In this document: piece after piece, positions 27,782 through 36,786 of the stretch
Numbering within the stretch: the first letter of the stretch is position 1
Layout: each line of letters starts with the position of its first letter
The notes under the pieces: generated by a model
The model's input: the letters and a program-made list of their open reading frames with translations, nothing else
The model's database searches: none
What the model was told of the DNA's origin: nothing
Source of the DNA: JBGVSA01 sp049840475
GTDB taxonomy: Bacteria; Pseudomonadota; Gammaproteobacteria; Burkholderiales; Rhodocyclaceae
Assembly (NCBI GenBank): GCA_049840475.1
Contig: JASGKX010000002.1
Location: forward strand, 124,001-188,000
DNA length: 64,000 nucleotides
Direction of reading: 5' to 3'
Position numbers and translations under genes: made by a program

Positions 27782-28528
27782 TCATGCCATGTACATACCA
27801 CCGTTTACATGCAGGGTGCTACCCGTGATGTAGCTGGCACCCTTCGATGCCAGGAATGCCACAGCGGCGGCAATCTCCTGCGGGTTGCCGAGGCGACCCA
27901 GAGCGATCTGATTCTGCAACGCGTCGCGTTGCGCATCTGGCAGATCGCGCGTCATGTCCGTATCGATGAAGCCCGGCGCAACGCAATTCACCGTGATATT
28001 GCGGCTGCCCAGCTCACGCGCCAGTGCGCGGGTCATGCCCGCCACGCCAGCCTTGGCCGCCGCGTAGTTGGCCTGACCGGGGTTACCGGAGCTACCCACC
28101 ACCGACGTAATGTTGATGATGCGTCCGCTGCGAGCCTTCATCATGCCGCGCATCACCAGGCGCGACATGCGGAATACCGCCTTGAGGTTGGTATCGATGA
28201 CCGCATCCCACTCCTCATCCTTCATCCGCATCGCGATGTTGTCGCGGGTAATGCCAGCGTTGTTGACCAGGATCGAAACCGGGCCGTATTCCGACTCGAT
28301 GGCGGCCAGCGCGGCTTCGCACGCAGCGGCGTCAGTCACGTTCAATGCCAGGCCGCGGCCTTTGGCACCAGCCTCACGCAACGCCGCAGAGATCGCAGCG
28401 GCGCCGTCTTCGCTGGTGGCGGTACCGACCACGGTCGCCCCTTCTTGCGCAAGCTCCAAAGCAATGGCGCGACCAATGCCGCGCGAAGCGCCAGTGACGA
28501 GGGCAATCTGCCCTTCGAGTTGAGCCAA
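27782..28528 (-). CDS. fabG: 3-oxoacyl-ACP reductase
   Basis: A short-chain dehydrogenase/reductase that reduces 3-ketoacyl-ACP with NADPH. The 248-residue product has the cofactor motif TGASRGIGRAIALELAQEG, the NNAG motif (SILVNNAGITRD), and the catalytic Ser-Tyr-Lys (Ser in ITSVVGSSGN, Tyr and Lys in ANYAAAKAG), with the normal C-terminus TGSTLHVNGGMYM. It starts 11 bases after fabD and is part of the same operon. Confidence 0.97.
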   Translation of the reverse strand: MAQLEGQIALVTGASRGIGRAIALELAQEGATVVGTATSEDGAAAISAALREAGAKGRGLALNVTDAAACEAALAAIESEYGPVSILVNNAGITRDNIAMRMKDEEWDAVIDTNLKAVFRMSRLVMRGMMKARSGRIINITSVVGSSGNPGQANYAAAKAGVAGMTRALARELGSRNITVNCVAPGFIDTDMTRDLPDAQRDALQNQIALGRLGNPQEIAAAVAFLASKGASYITGSTLHVNGGMYMA

Positions 28529-28539
28529 CGTAGTTCTCC

Positions 28540-29472
28540 TTATTGGGCGGCTTCGAGCACGCGCTTGAAACTGTCCGCATCGACGACGGCATCGATTTCG
28601 AGATCGCCTTCGATACGCTTGACGAGGCCGGCAAGAACCTTGCCCGGACCAAATTCATACACCGCTTCGACACCAGCCGCACGCATGGCGCGCACCGTTT
28701 CGATCCAGCGCACCGGACTATACGCCTGACGGACCAGCGCATCACGGATCGCGGCAGGATCGGTCGGCAGGGCGACGTCCACGTTATTCAGAACCGGGAT
28801 CGACGGCGCAGCGAATTCGACCTCGGCCAGACGGGCGGCGAGCTTTTCCGCAGCGGGCTTCATGAGTGCGCAGTGGAACGGCGCACTGACCGGCAACTGG
28901 ACGGCACGCTTGGCACCGGCAGCCTTGGCTGCAGCCATGGCGCGTTCGACAGCGCCGATATGACCGGCAATGACAATCTGACCAGACGAATTCAGGTTGG
29001 CGGCCGAAACGATTTCGCCCTGGGCGGATTCGGCGCACACCTTTTCGATGTCAGCCGGCTCCAGGCCGAGAATGGCCGCCATGGCGCCCACGCCAGCCGG
29101 CACGGCTTCCTGCATCGCCTGGGCACGGAAGCGCACCAGCTTCACCGCATCGGCGAACTCGATCACGCCGGCCGCGACCAACGCGGAGTATTCACCAAGG
29201 CTGTGCCCCGCCAACATGGCCGGCGCAGCACCACCTTGCTGCTGCCACGCACGCCACACAGCGATACCGGCGGTCAGCATGATCGGCTGGGTATTGACCG
29301 TCTGTGCGATCAGTTCGGCGGGGCCTTCGGCCACCATCTGCCACAGATCCTGGCCCAGCGCTTCAGAAGCCTCGGCAAAGGTTTCACGCACGACGGCGAG
29401 ATCGCCATAAGGCGCCATCATGCCGACAGCCTGGGAGCCCTGACCGGGGAAAACGACCGCAAATTTCTTCAC
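28540..29472 (-). CDS. fabD: Malonyl-CoA:ACP transacylase
   Basis: Transfers malonate from CoA to acyl carrier protein. The 310-residue product begins KKFAVVFPGQGSQAVGMM, has the nucleophile elbow AGHSLGEYSALVAAG with the active Ser, the substrate Arg in KLVRFRAQAMQEAVP, and the late His in SAPFHCALMKP. Length and order (after fabH, before fabG) are standard for the fab operon. Confidence 0.97.
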   Translation of the reverse strand: MKKFAVVFPGQGSQAVGMMAPYGDLAVVRETFAEASEALGQDLWQMVAEGPAELIAQTVNTQPIMLTAGIAVWRAWQQQGGAAPAMLAGHSLGEYSALVAAGVIEFADAVKLVRFRAQAMQEAVPAGVGAMAAILGLEPADIEKVCAESAQGEIVSAANLNSSGQIVIAGHIGAVERAMAAAKAAGAKRAVQLPVSAPFHCALMKPAAEKLAARLAEVEFAAPSIPVLNNVDVALPTDPAAIRDALVRQAYSPVRWIETVRAMRAAGVEAVYEFGPGKVLAGLVKRIEGDLEIDAVVDADSFKRVLEAAQ

Positions 29473-29515
29473 GTTTCAGTCCTGGAAAGCAGATTCGGAA
29501 TTCGGATTATTGGTC

Positions 29516-30478
29516 TCAGTAGCGCACCAGCACGGCGCCCCACGTGAAACCGCCGCCCACGCCTTGCAGCAGCACGGATTGCCCGCGCTGAATGCGGCCG
29601 TCGCGGATCGCGGCATCAAACGCCAGCGGAACGGAAGCGGCCGAAGTATTGCCATGCTGGTTGACGGTCACTACCACCTTAGCAGCGGGCAACTCCAGGC
29701 GCTTCGCCACGGAATTCATGATCCGGATGTTGGCTTGGTGCGGAATGAACCAGTCAAGCTCGGCCTGCGGCATGTCAGCCTGTTCGAGCACTTCGACGGC
29801 CACGTCGCTCAACAGGCGCACAGCCAGCTTGAACACGGATTGCCCGTCCATATGCAGGAACGGCGAACCGGCGATCTGGCCGGCCGAAATGGAGCCGCTG
29901 GCGTAGAGGATATTGCTGTGGCTACCGTCGGCATGAAGGGCCGACGACAAGACACCCGCTTGATCGGAGGCTTCCAGCACCACGGCACCGGCGCCATCGC
30001 CGAACAACACGCAGGTGGAGCGATCATTCCAATCGATCAGGCGCGACATGGTTTCCGCGCCGATCACGAGCGCACGCTTGTGACTGCCGGAACGGATGAA
30101 TTTGTCGGCGATCGTCAGCGCGTAGACGAAACCACTGCACACAGCCTGAACGTCGAATGCCGTGGCGCCCGCCGGCACACCCAGTTCGGCTTGCACGAGG
30201 CACGCGGTACTGGGGAAGGTCATGTCCGGCGTAGTTGTCGCCAGCACGATGAGGTCGATGTCGGCAGCCGAGCAACCGGCTGCTTCTAGCGCACGCTGAG
30301 CGGCCTTGATCGACAACTGGCTGGTGGTCTCGCCTTCGGCGATATAGCGCTGACGGATGCCCGTGCGCTCGACGATCCAAGCGTCCGAGGTATTGATGCC
30401 GCGCGCAACGAGGTCGTCGTTGCTGACGGGGTTGCCCGGCACATAGCCACCGGTACCTGCGATACGGGAAAAGATCAT
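29516..30478 (-). CDS. fabH: 3-oxoacyl-ACP synthase III
   Basis: Initiates fatty-acid synthesis by condensing acetyl-CoA with malonyl-ACP. The 320-residue product has the Cys-His-Asn triad: Cys in DVQAVCSGFVYALTIADK, His in FIPHQANIRIMNSVAKRL, Asn in VTVNQHGNTSAASVPLAF. Its N-terminus SRIAGTGGYVPGNPVSND and WIVERTGIRQR are typical of FabH. Its start overlaps the plsX stop by four bases, so the two are likely coupled. Confidence 0.97.
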   Translation of the reverse strand: MIFSRIAGTGGYVPGNPVSNDDLVARGINTSDAWIVERTGIRQRYIAEGETTSQLSIKAAQRALEAAGCSAADIDLIVLATTTPDMTFPSTACLVQAELGVPAGATAFDVQAVCSGFVYALTIADKFIRSGSHKRALVIGAETMSRLIDWNDRSTCVLFGDGAGAVVLEASDQAGVLSSALHADGSHSNILYASGSISAGQIAGSPFLHMDGQSVFKLAVRLLSDVAVEVLEQADMPQAELDWFIPHQANIRIMNSVAKRLELPAAKVVVTVNQHGNTSAASVPLAFDAAIRDGRIQRGQSVLLQGVGGGFTWGAVLVRY

Positions 30479-31509
30479 ACTGATTGGGCCGCTTTGCTGT
30501 GCTCAGAGACGTACTCGTTCATGCGATGCTCGATACGCTCGATGAGGCGGTTACGGGAAGCCTCGGCGGCCCGGCGCAGTGCCTGCAGGTAGGCGAAGCT
30601 GTCGGCCGAACCGTGACTCTTGACCACCACTCCGCGCAAGCCGAGAAGACTGGCGCCATTGTACCGGCGATGGTCGACACGATGCTTGAAGCCCTTGAGG
30701 ATCGGCATCGTCAACAGACCCATGATCTTGGTCAGCCAATTGCGCGTGAATTCTTCGCGCAGCGTGGTGGCGATCATCTGGGCCAGCCCTTCAGAGGCCT
30801 TGAGCGCTACGTTGCCGACAAAACCATCGCACACAACCACATCGGTCGTGCCCTTGTAGATGTCGTTGCCTTCAACATTGCCGTAGAAATTCAAGCCGCT
30901 TTCGCGCAGCAGCTCAGCCGCCTGTTTGACGACTTCGTTGCCCTTGATTTCTTCTTCGCCGATGTTGAGCAGCCCTACCGTGGGACGCTCGCGGTGTTCG
31001 AGCGCTTCGACCAGCATGGCGCCCATCAACCCGAACTGCAGCAGGTGATCGGCCGAACAGTTGACGTTGGCCCCGAGATCGAGAACGTAGGTATGCCCCT
31101 TCATCGCCGGCAGGATCGTGGCAATGGCAGGCCGGTCAATACCCGGCAGAGTCTTCAGCACGAAGCGCGAAATGGCCATCAGCGCGCCGGTGTTGCCTGC
31201 CGATACGGCAGCTCCCGCCTCGCCCGACTTGACCAGATCGATCGCTACGCGCATCGAAGAGTCCTTTTTGACGCGCATGGCTACAGCCGGTGCGTCGTCC
31301 ATTTCGACCACTTCGGTCACATGACGGATGATGGCGCGATCGCCAAACTGGGCCAGTGCCTGGGCGTATTTACCTTCGAATGCAGAAGGCAAGCCTACCA
31401 GGATGACCCGGGCGTCACGGTCGTCGCGCAGGAATTCGATGGCGGCCGGAAGCGTGACTGAGGGGCCATGATCGCCACCCATGCAGTCAATCGCGATGGT
31501 GATTTCCAT
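30475..31509 (-). CDS. plsX: Phosphate acyltransferase PlsX
   Basis: Makes acyl-phosphate from acyl-ACP, feeding PlsY in phospholipid synthesis. The 344-residue product starts ITIAIDCMGGDHGPSVTLPA and has the family segments VSAGNTGALMAISRFVLKTL, LDLGANVNCSADHLLQF and GNVEGNDIYKGTTDVVVCDG. It sits between rpmF and fabH as in most proteobacteria. A terminator-like inverted repeat lies between rpmF and this gene, so its level may be set by read-through or by a promoter in the short gap. Confidence 0.96.
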   Translation of the reverse strand: MEITIAIDCMGGDHGPSVTLPAAIEFLRDDRDARVILVGLPSAFEGKYAQALAQFGDRAIIRHVTEVVEMDDAPAVAMRVKKDSSMRVAIDLVKSGEAGAAVSAGNTGALMAISRFVLKTLPGIDRPAIATILPAMKGHTYVLDLGANVNCSADHLLQFGLMGAMLVEALEHRERPTVGLLNIGEEEIKGNEVVKQAAELLRESGLNFYGNVEGNDIYKGTTDVVVCDGFVGNVALKASEGLAQMIATTLREEFTRNWLTKIMGLLTMPILKGFKHRVDHRRYNGASLLGLRGVVVKSHGSADSFAYLQALRRAAEASRNRLIERIEHRMNEYVSEHSKAAQSV

Positions 31510-31551
31510 CTCGGCTTTGCGTTGTTGCGGGGATTTTTGATGCGTTCACCG

Positions 31552-31592
31552 CACAAAAAGCCACGCAGCAGTGCGCCACGTGGCTTTTTGTG
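31552..31592 (-). terminator. Perfect inverted repeat between rpmF and plsX
   Basis: A perfect 14-base stem (CACAAAAAGCCACG with CGTGGCTTTTTGTG) and a 13-base loop lie between the rpmF stop and the plsX start. The TTTTT is inside the right arm, so on the transcript it can act as an intrinsic terminator that separates ribosomal-protein expression from the fab genes. It is symmetric and would work on both strands. Confidence 0.7.
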
Positions 31593-31606
31593 AGTGACAG
31601 GCGAGT

Positions 31607-31786
31607 TTATTCGCCCTTGGTCTTCATGACCTTCTTGCCGCGGTAGAAGCCCGTCGGCGAAATGTGGTGACGCAGGTGAACTTCACCCGTGGTCGGTTCG
31701 ACGGCCGTTGCCGGCGCGGTCAGAAAGTCGTGGGCGCGATGCATGCCACGCTTGGACGGGGACTTTTTATTCTGTTGAACGGCCAT
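31607..31786 (-). CDS. rpmF: 50S ribosomal protein L32
   Basis: A 59-residue small basic ribosomal protein translated directly from the sequence: it begins MAVQQNKKSPSKRGMHRAHD and ends SPTGFYRGKKVMKTKGE before TAA. The N-terminal AVQQNKKSPSKRGMHR is the L32 signature. This is the Zn-ribbon-free form, since the four Cys of the other type are absent. The ATG follows AAGGAGCAAT. It lies between yceD and plsX, the conserved position. Confidence 0.97.
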   Translation of the reverse strand: MAVQQNKKSPSKRGMHRAHDFLTAPATAVEPTTGEVHLRHHISPTGFYRGKKVMKTKGE

Positions 31787-31845
31787 GATATTGCTCCTTA
31801 AAACGCTCTACTCAATCTCGCTCGGCGAGACCGAGCTGCTTTAAC

Positions 31846-32379
31846 TTATTTTGAATCCGGATTCCCACGTTTGAGACTCTTCAGAGCCGCAAACGGTGAA
31901 GCGTCTTCATCGCGCACTGCTTCGACCGGCGCATCGCACACGTCATGCACCGGCGCTAGCGGTAGCGCCAGAATCAGTTCTTCTTCCAGTGCCTGCTGCA
32001 CGTCGAAATCACGTCCCGCGTGAACCGGGTCGTAACTGTCTTCTTCCAGTTCGTCGTCAGGCAGCGGCTCATCGGCCGGCACCAACAACAAGCGTGCATC
32101 CACGTCTACGACGTGGGGCAACTCTTCCAGACAACGCTGGCAACCCAACACCAACTCGCCGCCAGCCTGGACATGCAGGAACAGTTTTTCGCCCAGCGTG
32201 CTTTTTTCTGACTCGCCCGTCACCACGTAACCTACAGGCTGACTCGCGGAGGAGCGCAGCATGTCGGTCAGCCGCGGCAGCTTGGCAGCATCCACCACCC
32301 CTTCGATGCGCCCGCCACGGCGTGCGAATTCAAACGGGTCGGCGATTATAGCCGGAGTGTCGTTCTGCTGGTGCGACAT
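31846..32379 (-). CDS. yceD: YceD family protein (DUF177)
   Basis: A 177-residue acidic protein of the DUF177/YceD family. It has the two family Cys in LVLGCQRCLEEL and the acidic stretch with DELEEDSYDPVHAGRDFDVQ, and ends ASPFAALKSLKRG, a conserved tail. YceD is linked to 23S rRNA accumulation in plants and E. coli and is nearly always encoded before rpmF, as here. It is divergent from maf across an 80-base gap that must contain both promoters. Confidence 0.93.
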   Translation of the reverse strand: MSHQQNDTPAIIADPFEFARRGGRIEGVVDAAKLPRLTDMLRSSASQPVGYVVTGESEKSTLGEKLFLHVQAGGELVLGCQRCLEELPHVVDVDARLLLVPADEPLPDDELEEDSYDPVHAGRDFDVQQALEEELILALPLAPVHDVCDAPVEAVRDEDASPFAALKSLKRGNPDSK

Positions 32380-32459
32380 AAACGGCGAATGGTATTATTT
32401 TTGGCTATCTCTGTCAAAGCCCGTCGAACACTGAGCTTACGTGCGGCGGCGAGTATGCC

Positions 32460-33053
32460 ATGCCCAACAGTTCCATGCGCCAGATCGTGCTGGCTTCCAC
32501 GTCGCGCTATCGGCGCGAGCTCCTCGAACGCTTCGGCCTGCCATTCGAAACGGCCCGGCCGGATGTTGACGAAACGCCACTCCCTGGCGAACACCCCGCC
32601 CGCACTGCCGAGCGCCTTGCGCTGCAAAAGGCCCAGGCGGTGGCCGCACAGTTCCCGAACGCACTCGTCATCGGCAGCGATCAGGTCGCTTATCGTGGCG
32701 ACGAACGGTTTGACAAACCGGGCACCGTCGAGCGCGCCATCGCCCAACTGCGCGTGATGAGCGGCGGCACAATTGTTTTCCACACCGCGCTTTGCCTGCT
32801 CGACACAGCAAGTGGCCTGCACCAGTTGGACGCTGTTCCCACTGAAGCACGCTTTCGCACGCTGACCGACGACGAAATCGTCCGCTACGTAGAGCGCGAA
32901 CAACCTCTGGACGTTGCGGGCAGCGCCAAATCCGAAGGACTTGGCATCGCCCTGCTGGAGTACATGCGCGGCGACGACCCGAATGCGCTCGTCGGCCTGC
33001 CGTTGATCGCCCTAGCGCGAATGCTTCACGCACAAGGCGTACAGGTCCCCTGA
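32460..33053 (+). CDS. Maf-family nucleotide pyrophosphatase (YceF type)
   Basis: A 197-residue Maf protein, which hydrolyses modified or non-canonical nucleoside triphosphates. The N-terminus has IVLASTSRYRRELLERFG with the substrate-binding STSxxR, then DETPLPGEHPARTAERLALQ and the catalytic-region Asp in VIGSDQVAYRG. Proximity to yceD/rpmF/plsX and the GSDQV motif point to the YceF (m7GTP pyrophosphatase) subfamily rather than YhdE; this is an inference. It is followed one base later by the methyltransferase gene. Confidence 0.9.
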   Translation: MPNSSMRQIVLASTSRYRRELLERFGLPFETARPDVDETPLPGEHPARTAERLALQKAQAVAAQFPNALVIGSDQVAYRGDERFDKPGTVERAIAQLRVMSGGTIVFHTALCLLDTASGLHQLDAVPTEARFRTLTDDEIVRYVEREQPLDVAGSAKSEGLGIALLEYMRGDDPNALVGLPLIALARMLHAQGVQVP

Positions 33054-33054
33054 C

Positions 33055-33768
33055 ATGGCAACCGGCACGCTCTATCTGATACCGGTCGGCCTTGGCCCCT
33101 CGGACACCGCCACCACACAGCCCGCTGGCGTCGGCGCGATTCTGAACAGACTCGACTGCTTTATCGTCGAACGCGCCAAGACGGCGCGCGCCGAAATCAA
33201 GCGCCTCGGCCACCCAGCCGCAATTCAGTCGCTCACAATCACTGAACTGCCCGAACGACTCGACGGCCGCACGCTGGACGAATTGCTCGCTCCGGCACGG
33301 GAAGGCCGCGACATCGGCCTGATGTCCGAAGCCGGCTGCCCCGCCGTCGCCGACCCCGGGGCGCTGGTTGTCCGGCGCGCACACGAACGCGGCATCCGCG
33401 TGGCGCCGATGGTGGGCCCCTCGTCTCTGCTGCTGGGACTGATGGCTTCGGGCCTGAACGGCCAGAGCTTTGCGTTTCATGGCTATCTACCCGTTACGGC
33501 CGGCGAGCGCACGCAGCGCATCAAGCAACTCGAACGCGAATCGGCCAAGCTGCAACGCACGCAGCTTTTCATCGAGACGCCGTACCGCAACGATGCGATG
33601 TTCGACGCCCTGCTCCAGACTTGTGATCCGAACACGCTGCTGTGCGTCGCACGCGCGCTGACGACATCCGACGAATGGGTTTCCACTCGCTCCATCAGTG
33701 CATGGAAGAAGGCGCCCCGACCCGACCTCGCGCGGCAGCCCACGGTGTTTCTGTTGCTGGCCATCTGA
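33055..33768 (+). CDS. RsmI-like tetrapyrrole-methylase-fold methyltransferase
   Basis: A 237-residue SAM-dependent methyltransferase of the tetrapyrrole methylase fold, most like RsmI (16S rRNA cytidine 2'-O-methyltransferase). It begins GTLYLIPVGLGPSD, has the SAM-binding GLMSEAGCPAVADPGALVVR that corresponds to the SDAG.P..SDPG motif, PMVGPSSLLLGLMASGLNGQ, and FIETPYRNDAMFDALLQ. It is shorter than RsmI (about 285) because the C-terminal helical domain is missing, so it is a known short paralogue rather than certain RsmI. It forms a two-gene operon with maf, ending at a perfect bidirectional terminator. Confidence 0.82.
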   Translation: MATGTLYLIPVGLGPSDTATTQPAGVGAILNRLDCFIVERAKTARAEIKRLGHPAAIQSLTITELPERLDGRTLDELLAPAREGRDIGLMSEAGCPAVADPGALVVRRAHERGIRVAPMVGPSSLLLGLMASGLNGQSFAFHGYLPVTAGERTQRIKQLERESAKLQRTQLFIETPYRNDAMFDALLQTCDPNTLLCVARALTTSDEWVSTRSISAWKKAPRPDLARQPTVFLLLAI

Positions 33769-33785
33769 GCCTGCGACACACAAAC

Positions 33786-33813
33786 AAAAGGGGCATCCGC
33801 GGATGCCCCTTTT
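33786..33813. terminator. Bidirectional intrinsic terminator
   Basis: A perfect 28-base palindrome (AAAAGGGGCATCCG and its complement) lies between the convergent methyltransferase and sppA genes. It ends in T-runs on both strands, so it should terminate both transcripts. Confidence 0.9.
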
Positions 33814-33838
33814 TCATTCTGTCAAACCATCTACAGAG

Positions 33839-34786
33839 TTATTTGATACCCACGCGACTCAATGCCTGCGTCGCACCACCCGCCACTTCTGCACCGAAAC
33901 GCTTCGCAAAACGCTCGGCAAAGTTTTCGCGCTGGGTATAGTCGCGCACTTCTTCGGCCTTGATCACGTCGCGCGCAACCGAGTCGACCGTGCCGTAGGC
34001 GTCAGCCAGGCCCAGCTCGATACTCTTGGAGCCGGTCCAGAACAACCCGGAGAACATATCGGGAGTTTCATGCAGCCGGGCGCCGCGCCCCTTGCGCACC
34101 ACGTCAATGAACTGCTGGTGGATTTCTTCGAGCATTGCGCGCGCGAATTGAACCTGTTTCGGATCCTGCGGCGAGAATGGGTCGAGAAACGCCTTGTTCT
34201 CGCCAGCCGTCACCAAGCGACGCTCGACACCGAGCTTTTCCATGGCGCCCGTAAAACCAAATCCGTCCATACGCACGCCGATCGAACCGACGATACTGGC
34301 CTTATCGACGTAGATTTTGTCCGCCGCAGCAGCCACGTAGTAGCCCCCCGATGCGCAGATATCCTCAACCACGACGTACAAGGGAATCTCTTTGTACTTG
34401 GCGCGTAGACGACCGATTTCGTCGTTGATCATGCCTGCCTGGACGGGGCTGCCGCCCGGGCTGTTGATGCGCAGGATGACGCCTTTGGTGCCTGCATCCT
34501 CGAATGCGGATTGCAGGGCCAGATTGACTTGCTCCGCATTCACAGCGTCGCCAACGCCAATGGCCCCGTTCATTTCGACCAGCGCGGTATGCGCCGCGCC
34601 GTCACTGACGGAGTCGGAGCCGTTCTGCCAGGCCCAGGTCAGAAACAGAATAAAACCCACATAGCCAAAGCCCAACACCTTGAAGAACACGCCCCAGCGG
34701 CGACGGCGGCGCGTTTCTTTGAGATTTTCGAAGGCCAGTTTTTCGAGCAGCTTGCGCTCCCAGCCGGGTTCGTTCAGATCACTCAT
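33839..34786 (-). CDS. sppA: Signal peptide peptidase SppA-like S49 peptidase
   Basis: A 315-residue inner-membrane serine protease (S49, short SohB/SppA form with a single protease domain) that degrades released signal peptides. One membrane segment (VFFKVLGFGYVGFILFLTWA) follows a basic N-terminus; the oligomerisation motif LRINSPGGSPVQAGMI, catalytic Ser in DICASGGYYVAAAADKIYVD and Lys in VDKASIVGSIGVRMDGFGF are present. The start overlaps the Rieske gene stop by four bases. It ends at the bidirectional terminator. Confidence 0.93.
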   Translation of the reverse strand: MSDLNEPGWERKLLEKLAFENLKETRRRRRWGVFFKVLGFGYVGFILFLTWAWQNGSDSVSDGAAHTALVEMNGAIGVGDAVNAEQVNLALQSAFEDAGTKGVILRINSPGGSPVQAGMINDEIGRLRAKYKEIPLYVVVEDICASGGYYVAAAADKIYVDKASIVGSIGVRMDGFGFTGAMEKLGVERRLVTAGENKAFLDPFSPQDPKQVQFARAMLEEIHQQFIDVVRKGRGARLHETPDMFSGLFWTGSKSIELGLADAYGTVDSVARDVIKAEEVRDYTQRENFAERFAKRFGAEVAGGATQALSRVGIK

Positions 34787-35139
34787 TGAGGGGAGTTGTT
34801 TATTAGGTAGATGGCACCGTCATGCTCTTCCACTGCCAACCCATGCAGGCGGGCGCCGGTGCAAGGCCCGCCCACGCAACGTCCAGACGATGGCTCGTAG
34901 AGCGCACCATGAGTTGCGCACACCAAGTATAAACCTGATTCATCGAAGAACTGGCCGGGCATCCAGTCCAGTTCTACCGGTACATGAGCACAGCGATTCA
35001 GGTACGCGCGCGGCTGTCCGTCGTGGCGCACAACAAAAGCCGCAGCCTCACCCCGATTGGTTGATACGGCAAAACGCACGCCATCGCCGCCTTCAACGAG
35101 ATCGGCCGACAGACAGATCAGCCGTTGGTGTTCAGCCAT
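34783..35139 (-). CDS. Rieske [2Fe-2S] protein
   Basis: A 118-residue stand-alone Rieske ferredoxin-like protein. The cluster ligands are in NRCAHVPVELDW (Cys-X-His) and YLVCATHGALYEPSSG (Cys-X2-His). No membrane segment or fused oxygenase domain is present, so it is a soluble electron carrier or regulatory protein of unknown partner. The gene overlaps the phosphatase gene upstream by 22 bases and sppA downstream by four, indicating one operon rluC-phosphatase-Rieske-sppA, an arrangement common in Burkholderiales. Confidence 0.9.
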   Translation of the reverse strand: MAEHQRLICLSADLVEGGDGVRFAVSTNRGEAAAFVVRHDGQPRAYLNRCAHVPVELDWMPGQFFDESGLYLVCATHGALYEPSSGRCVGGPCTGARLHGLAVEEHDGAIYLINNSPQ

Positions 35140-35783
35140 GCCTGCAATTCAGTGATGGACGACAGAATCGCCAACGGCTCTAGCTCAGCGAGTTCCTCGA
35201 CGGGATGCGCTCCATGGGTCAGCCCCAGCGCATGCGTGCCTGCGTTGCGGGCCATTTGAAGGTCGTGCGTCGTGTCGCCAATCATGAGCGTGCGGTCAGG
35301 CTCCGCGAATAGCGCGTCCATCAGTTCGAGCAGCATCTGCGGATGCGGCTTGGAGAACGTCTCATCCGCGCAGCGCGTCGCATGAAAAAACGGCTGCAGG
35401 CCGGTGTGCGTCAATACGCGATCCAGTCCGCGCCGCGCCTTGCCGGTTGCGACAGCAAGGTTGTAGCCATCCTGACGCAAAGCCGCCAACAGCTCTGGCA
35501 CGCCGGCAAAGAGCTCGGACTCGATGTCCTGCCCAAGATAGTGATGGCGGTAACGTTCGGCCAGGCGCGGATGATCCGCCACGGGCAACTCGGGGGCGAG
35601 GTATTGAATGGCATCGGCCAATCCAAGCCCGATCACATGATTCGCTTGCTCAACGGTCGGCACGGCCAGCGACAGGTCACGAAAGGCGGCCTGCAGCGAA
35701 CGTGCGATGAGCGAGGTTGAGTCCATCAGCGTACCGTCCCAATCGAACACGATCAGGTCGAAGCGGCGATTTGCTTCATCCAT
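35118..35783 (-). CDS. HAD-superfamily phosphatase (Gph-like)
   Basis: A 221-residue HAD hydrolase, subfamily IA. Motif I is LIVFDWDGTLMDST (nucleophile Asp), motif II VATGKARRGLDRV, motif III Lys in TFSKPHPQMLLELM, and motif IV MIGDTTHDLQMARNAG. The sequence resembles phosphoglycolate phosphatases, but the substrate is not certain. The ATG at 35783 is used because it precedes the conserved strand; the frame extends 15 codons further inside rluC. It overlaps rluC by eight bases. Confidence 0.9.
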   Translation of the reverse strand: MDEANRRFDLIVFDWDGTLMDSTSLIARSLQAAFRDLSLAVPTVEQANHVIGLGLADAIQYLAPELPVADHPRLAERYRHHYLGQDIESELFAGVPELLAALRQDGYNLAVATGKARRGLDRVLTHTGLQPFFHATRCADETFSKPHPQMLLELMDALFAEPDRTLMIGDTTHDLQMARNAGTHALGLTHGAHPVEELAELEPLAILSSITELQAWLNTNG

Positions 35784-36786
35784 GTATTGCGGGGTCCTTC
35801 TTGGTAAAGTCGCTGCGCTGCTGAGCATCGATTCGAGCGACGAAGTCCTGCAATTGTGCTGGCAATGGCGCAGTCAACTCCAGCATCTGACCGCTGACCG
35901 GATGGGCAAAGCGCAGGATGGCTGCATGCAAGAACATCCGGGGCAAGCCTTCCTTGACCAGCGCCTTGTTAAGCGCGAAGTCACCATACTTATCATCCCC
36001 CAGCAACGGAAAACCAAGCGTTTGCAGGTGTACGCGAATCTGATGCGTGCGGCCGGTCTTGAGTTCAACTTCCAACAGGCTGTATGTATCCCAACGCTTG
36101 AGCAGACGCATGATGCTATGCGCCGGCTTGCCGTCCTCACTGGCGACCACGCGGCGCTCGCCGTCTTCGGTCAGGTATTTGTGGAGCGCCAGCTTCACGT
36201 GCTGCATGGGATTGATCCAACGCCCTGCCACCATGGTCAGGTAACGTTTCTCGATCTTGCCTGCACGCATCTGGTCCTGCACAGCGTTGAGCGCGGAGCG
36301 GCGCTTGCCGATGATGAGCAGGCCGGACGTCTCGCGATCCAGCCGATGAGCCAGCTCCAGGAACTTCGCGGTCGGTCGCTGTTGGCGCAGTTGCTCGATG
36401 ACACCAAAACTCACACCGCTCCCGCCGTGCACCGCCAGCCCGGCCGGTTTGTTGATGACCAGCAACGCCTCGTCTTCGAATACCACTTCCAACGGGGTTG
36501 CCAACGCCGAACGAGGGATCGCCGTGGGCGCCCGTTCAGCCACCCTTACGGGCGGTATACGGACCTCGTCACCCGCCAGCAGCCGATACGTCTGGGCCAC
36601 CCGGCCACCATTCACGCGCACCTCGCCTGAACGCAGAATCCGGTAGATGTGGCTCTTTGGTACGCCTTTGCATTCGCGAAGGAGAAAGTTGTCGATACGC
36701 TGCCCGGCATCCTCTTCGCCGATGCTCACTTTGCGAACGGTCGCGGCGCCACGGGATTCCGCCGGATGGGCTTTGCCTAAAGTCAT
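35776..36786 (-). CDS. rluC: 23S rRNA pseudouridine synthase RluC
   Basis: Isomerises uridines of 23S rRNA (positions 955, 2504 and 2580 in E. coli). The 336-residue product has an N-terminal S4 RNA-binding domain (AGQRIDNFLLRECKGVPKSH, then VRVNGGRVAQ), the catalytic motif LAHRLDRETSGLLIIGKRRS with the essential Asp, KRYLTMVAGRW, and KTGRTHQIRVHLQTLG. It is divergent from rne, the typical pairing of rluC and rne in proteobacteria. Confidence 0.95.
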   Translation of the reverse strand: MTLGKAHPAESRGAATVRKVSIGEEDAGQRIDNFLLRECKGVPKSHIYRILRSGEVRVNGGRVAQTYRLLAGDEVRIPPVRVAERAPTAIPRSALATPLEVVFEDEALLVINKPAGLAVHGGSGVSFGVIEQLRQQRPTAKFLELAHRLDRETSGLLIIGKRRSALNAVQDQMRAGKIEKRYLTMVAGRWINPMQHVKLALHKYLTEDGERRVVASEDGKPAHSIMRLLKRWDTYSLLEVELKTGRTHQIRVHLQTLGFPLLGDDKYGDFALNKALVKEGLPRMFLHAAILRFAHPVSGQMLELTAPLPAQLQDFVARIDAQQRSDFTKKDPAIHG

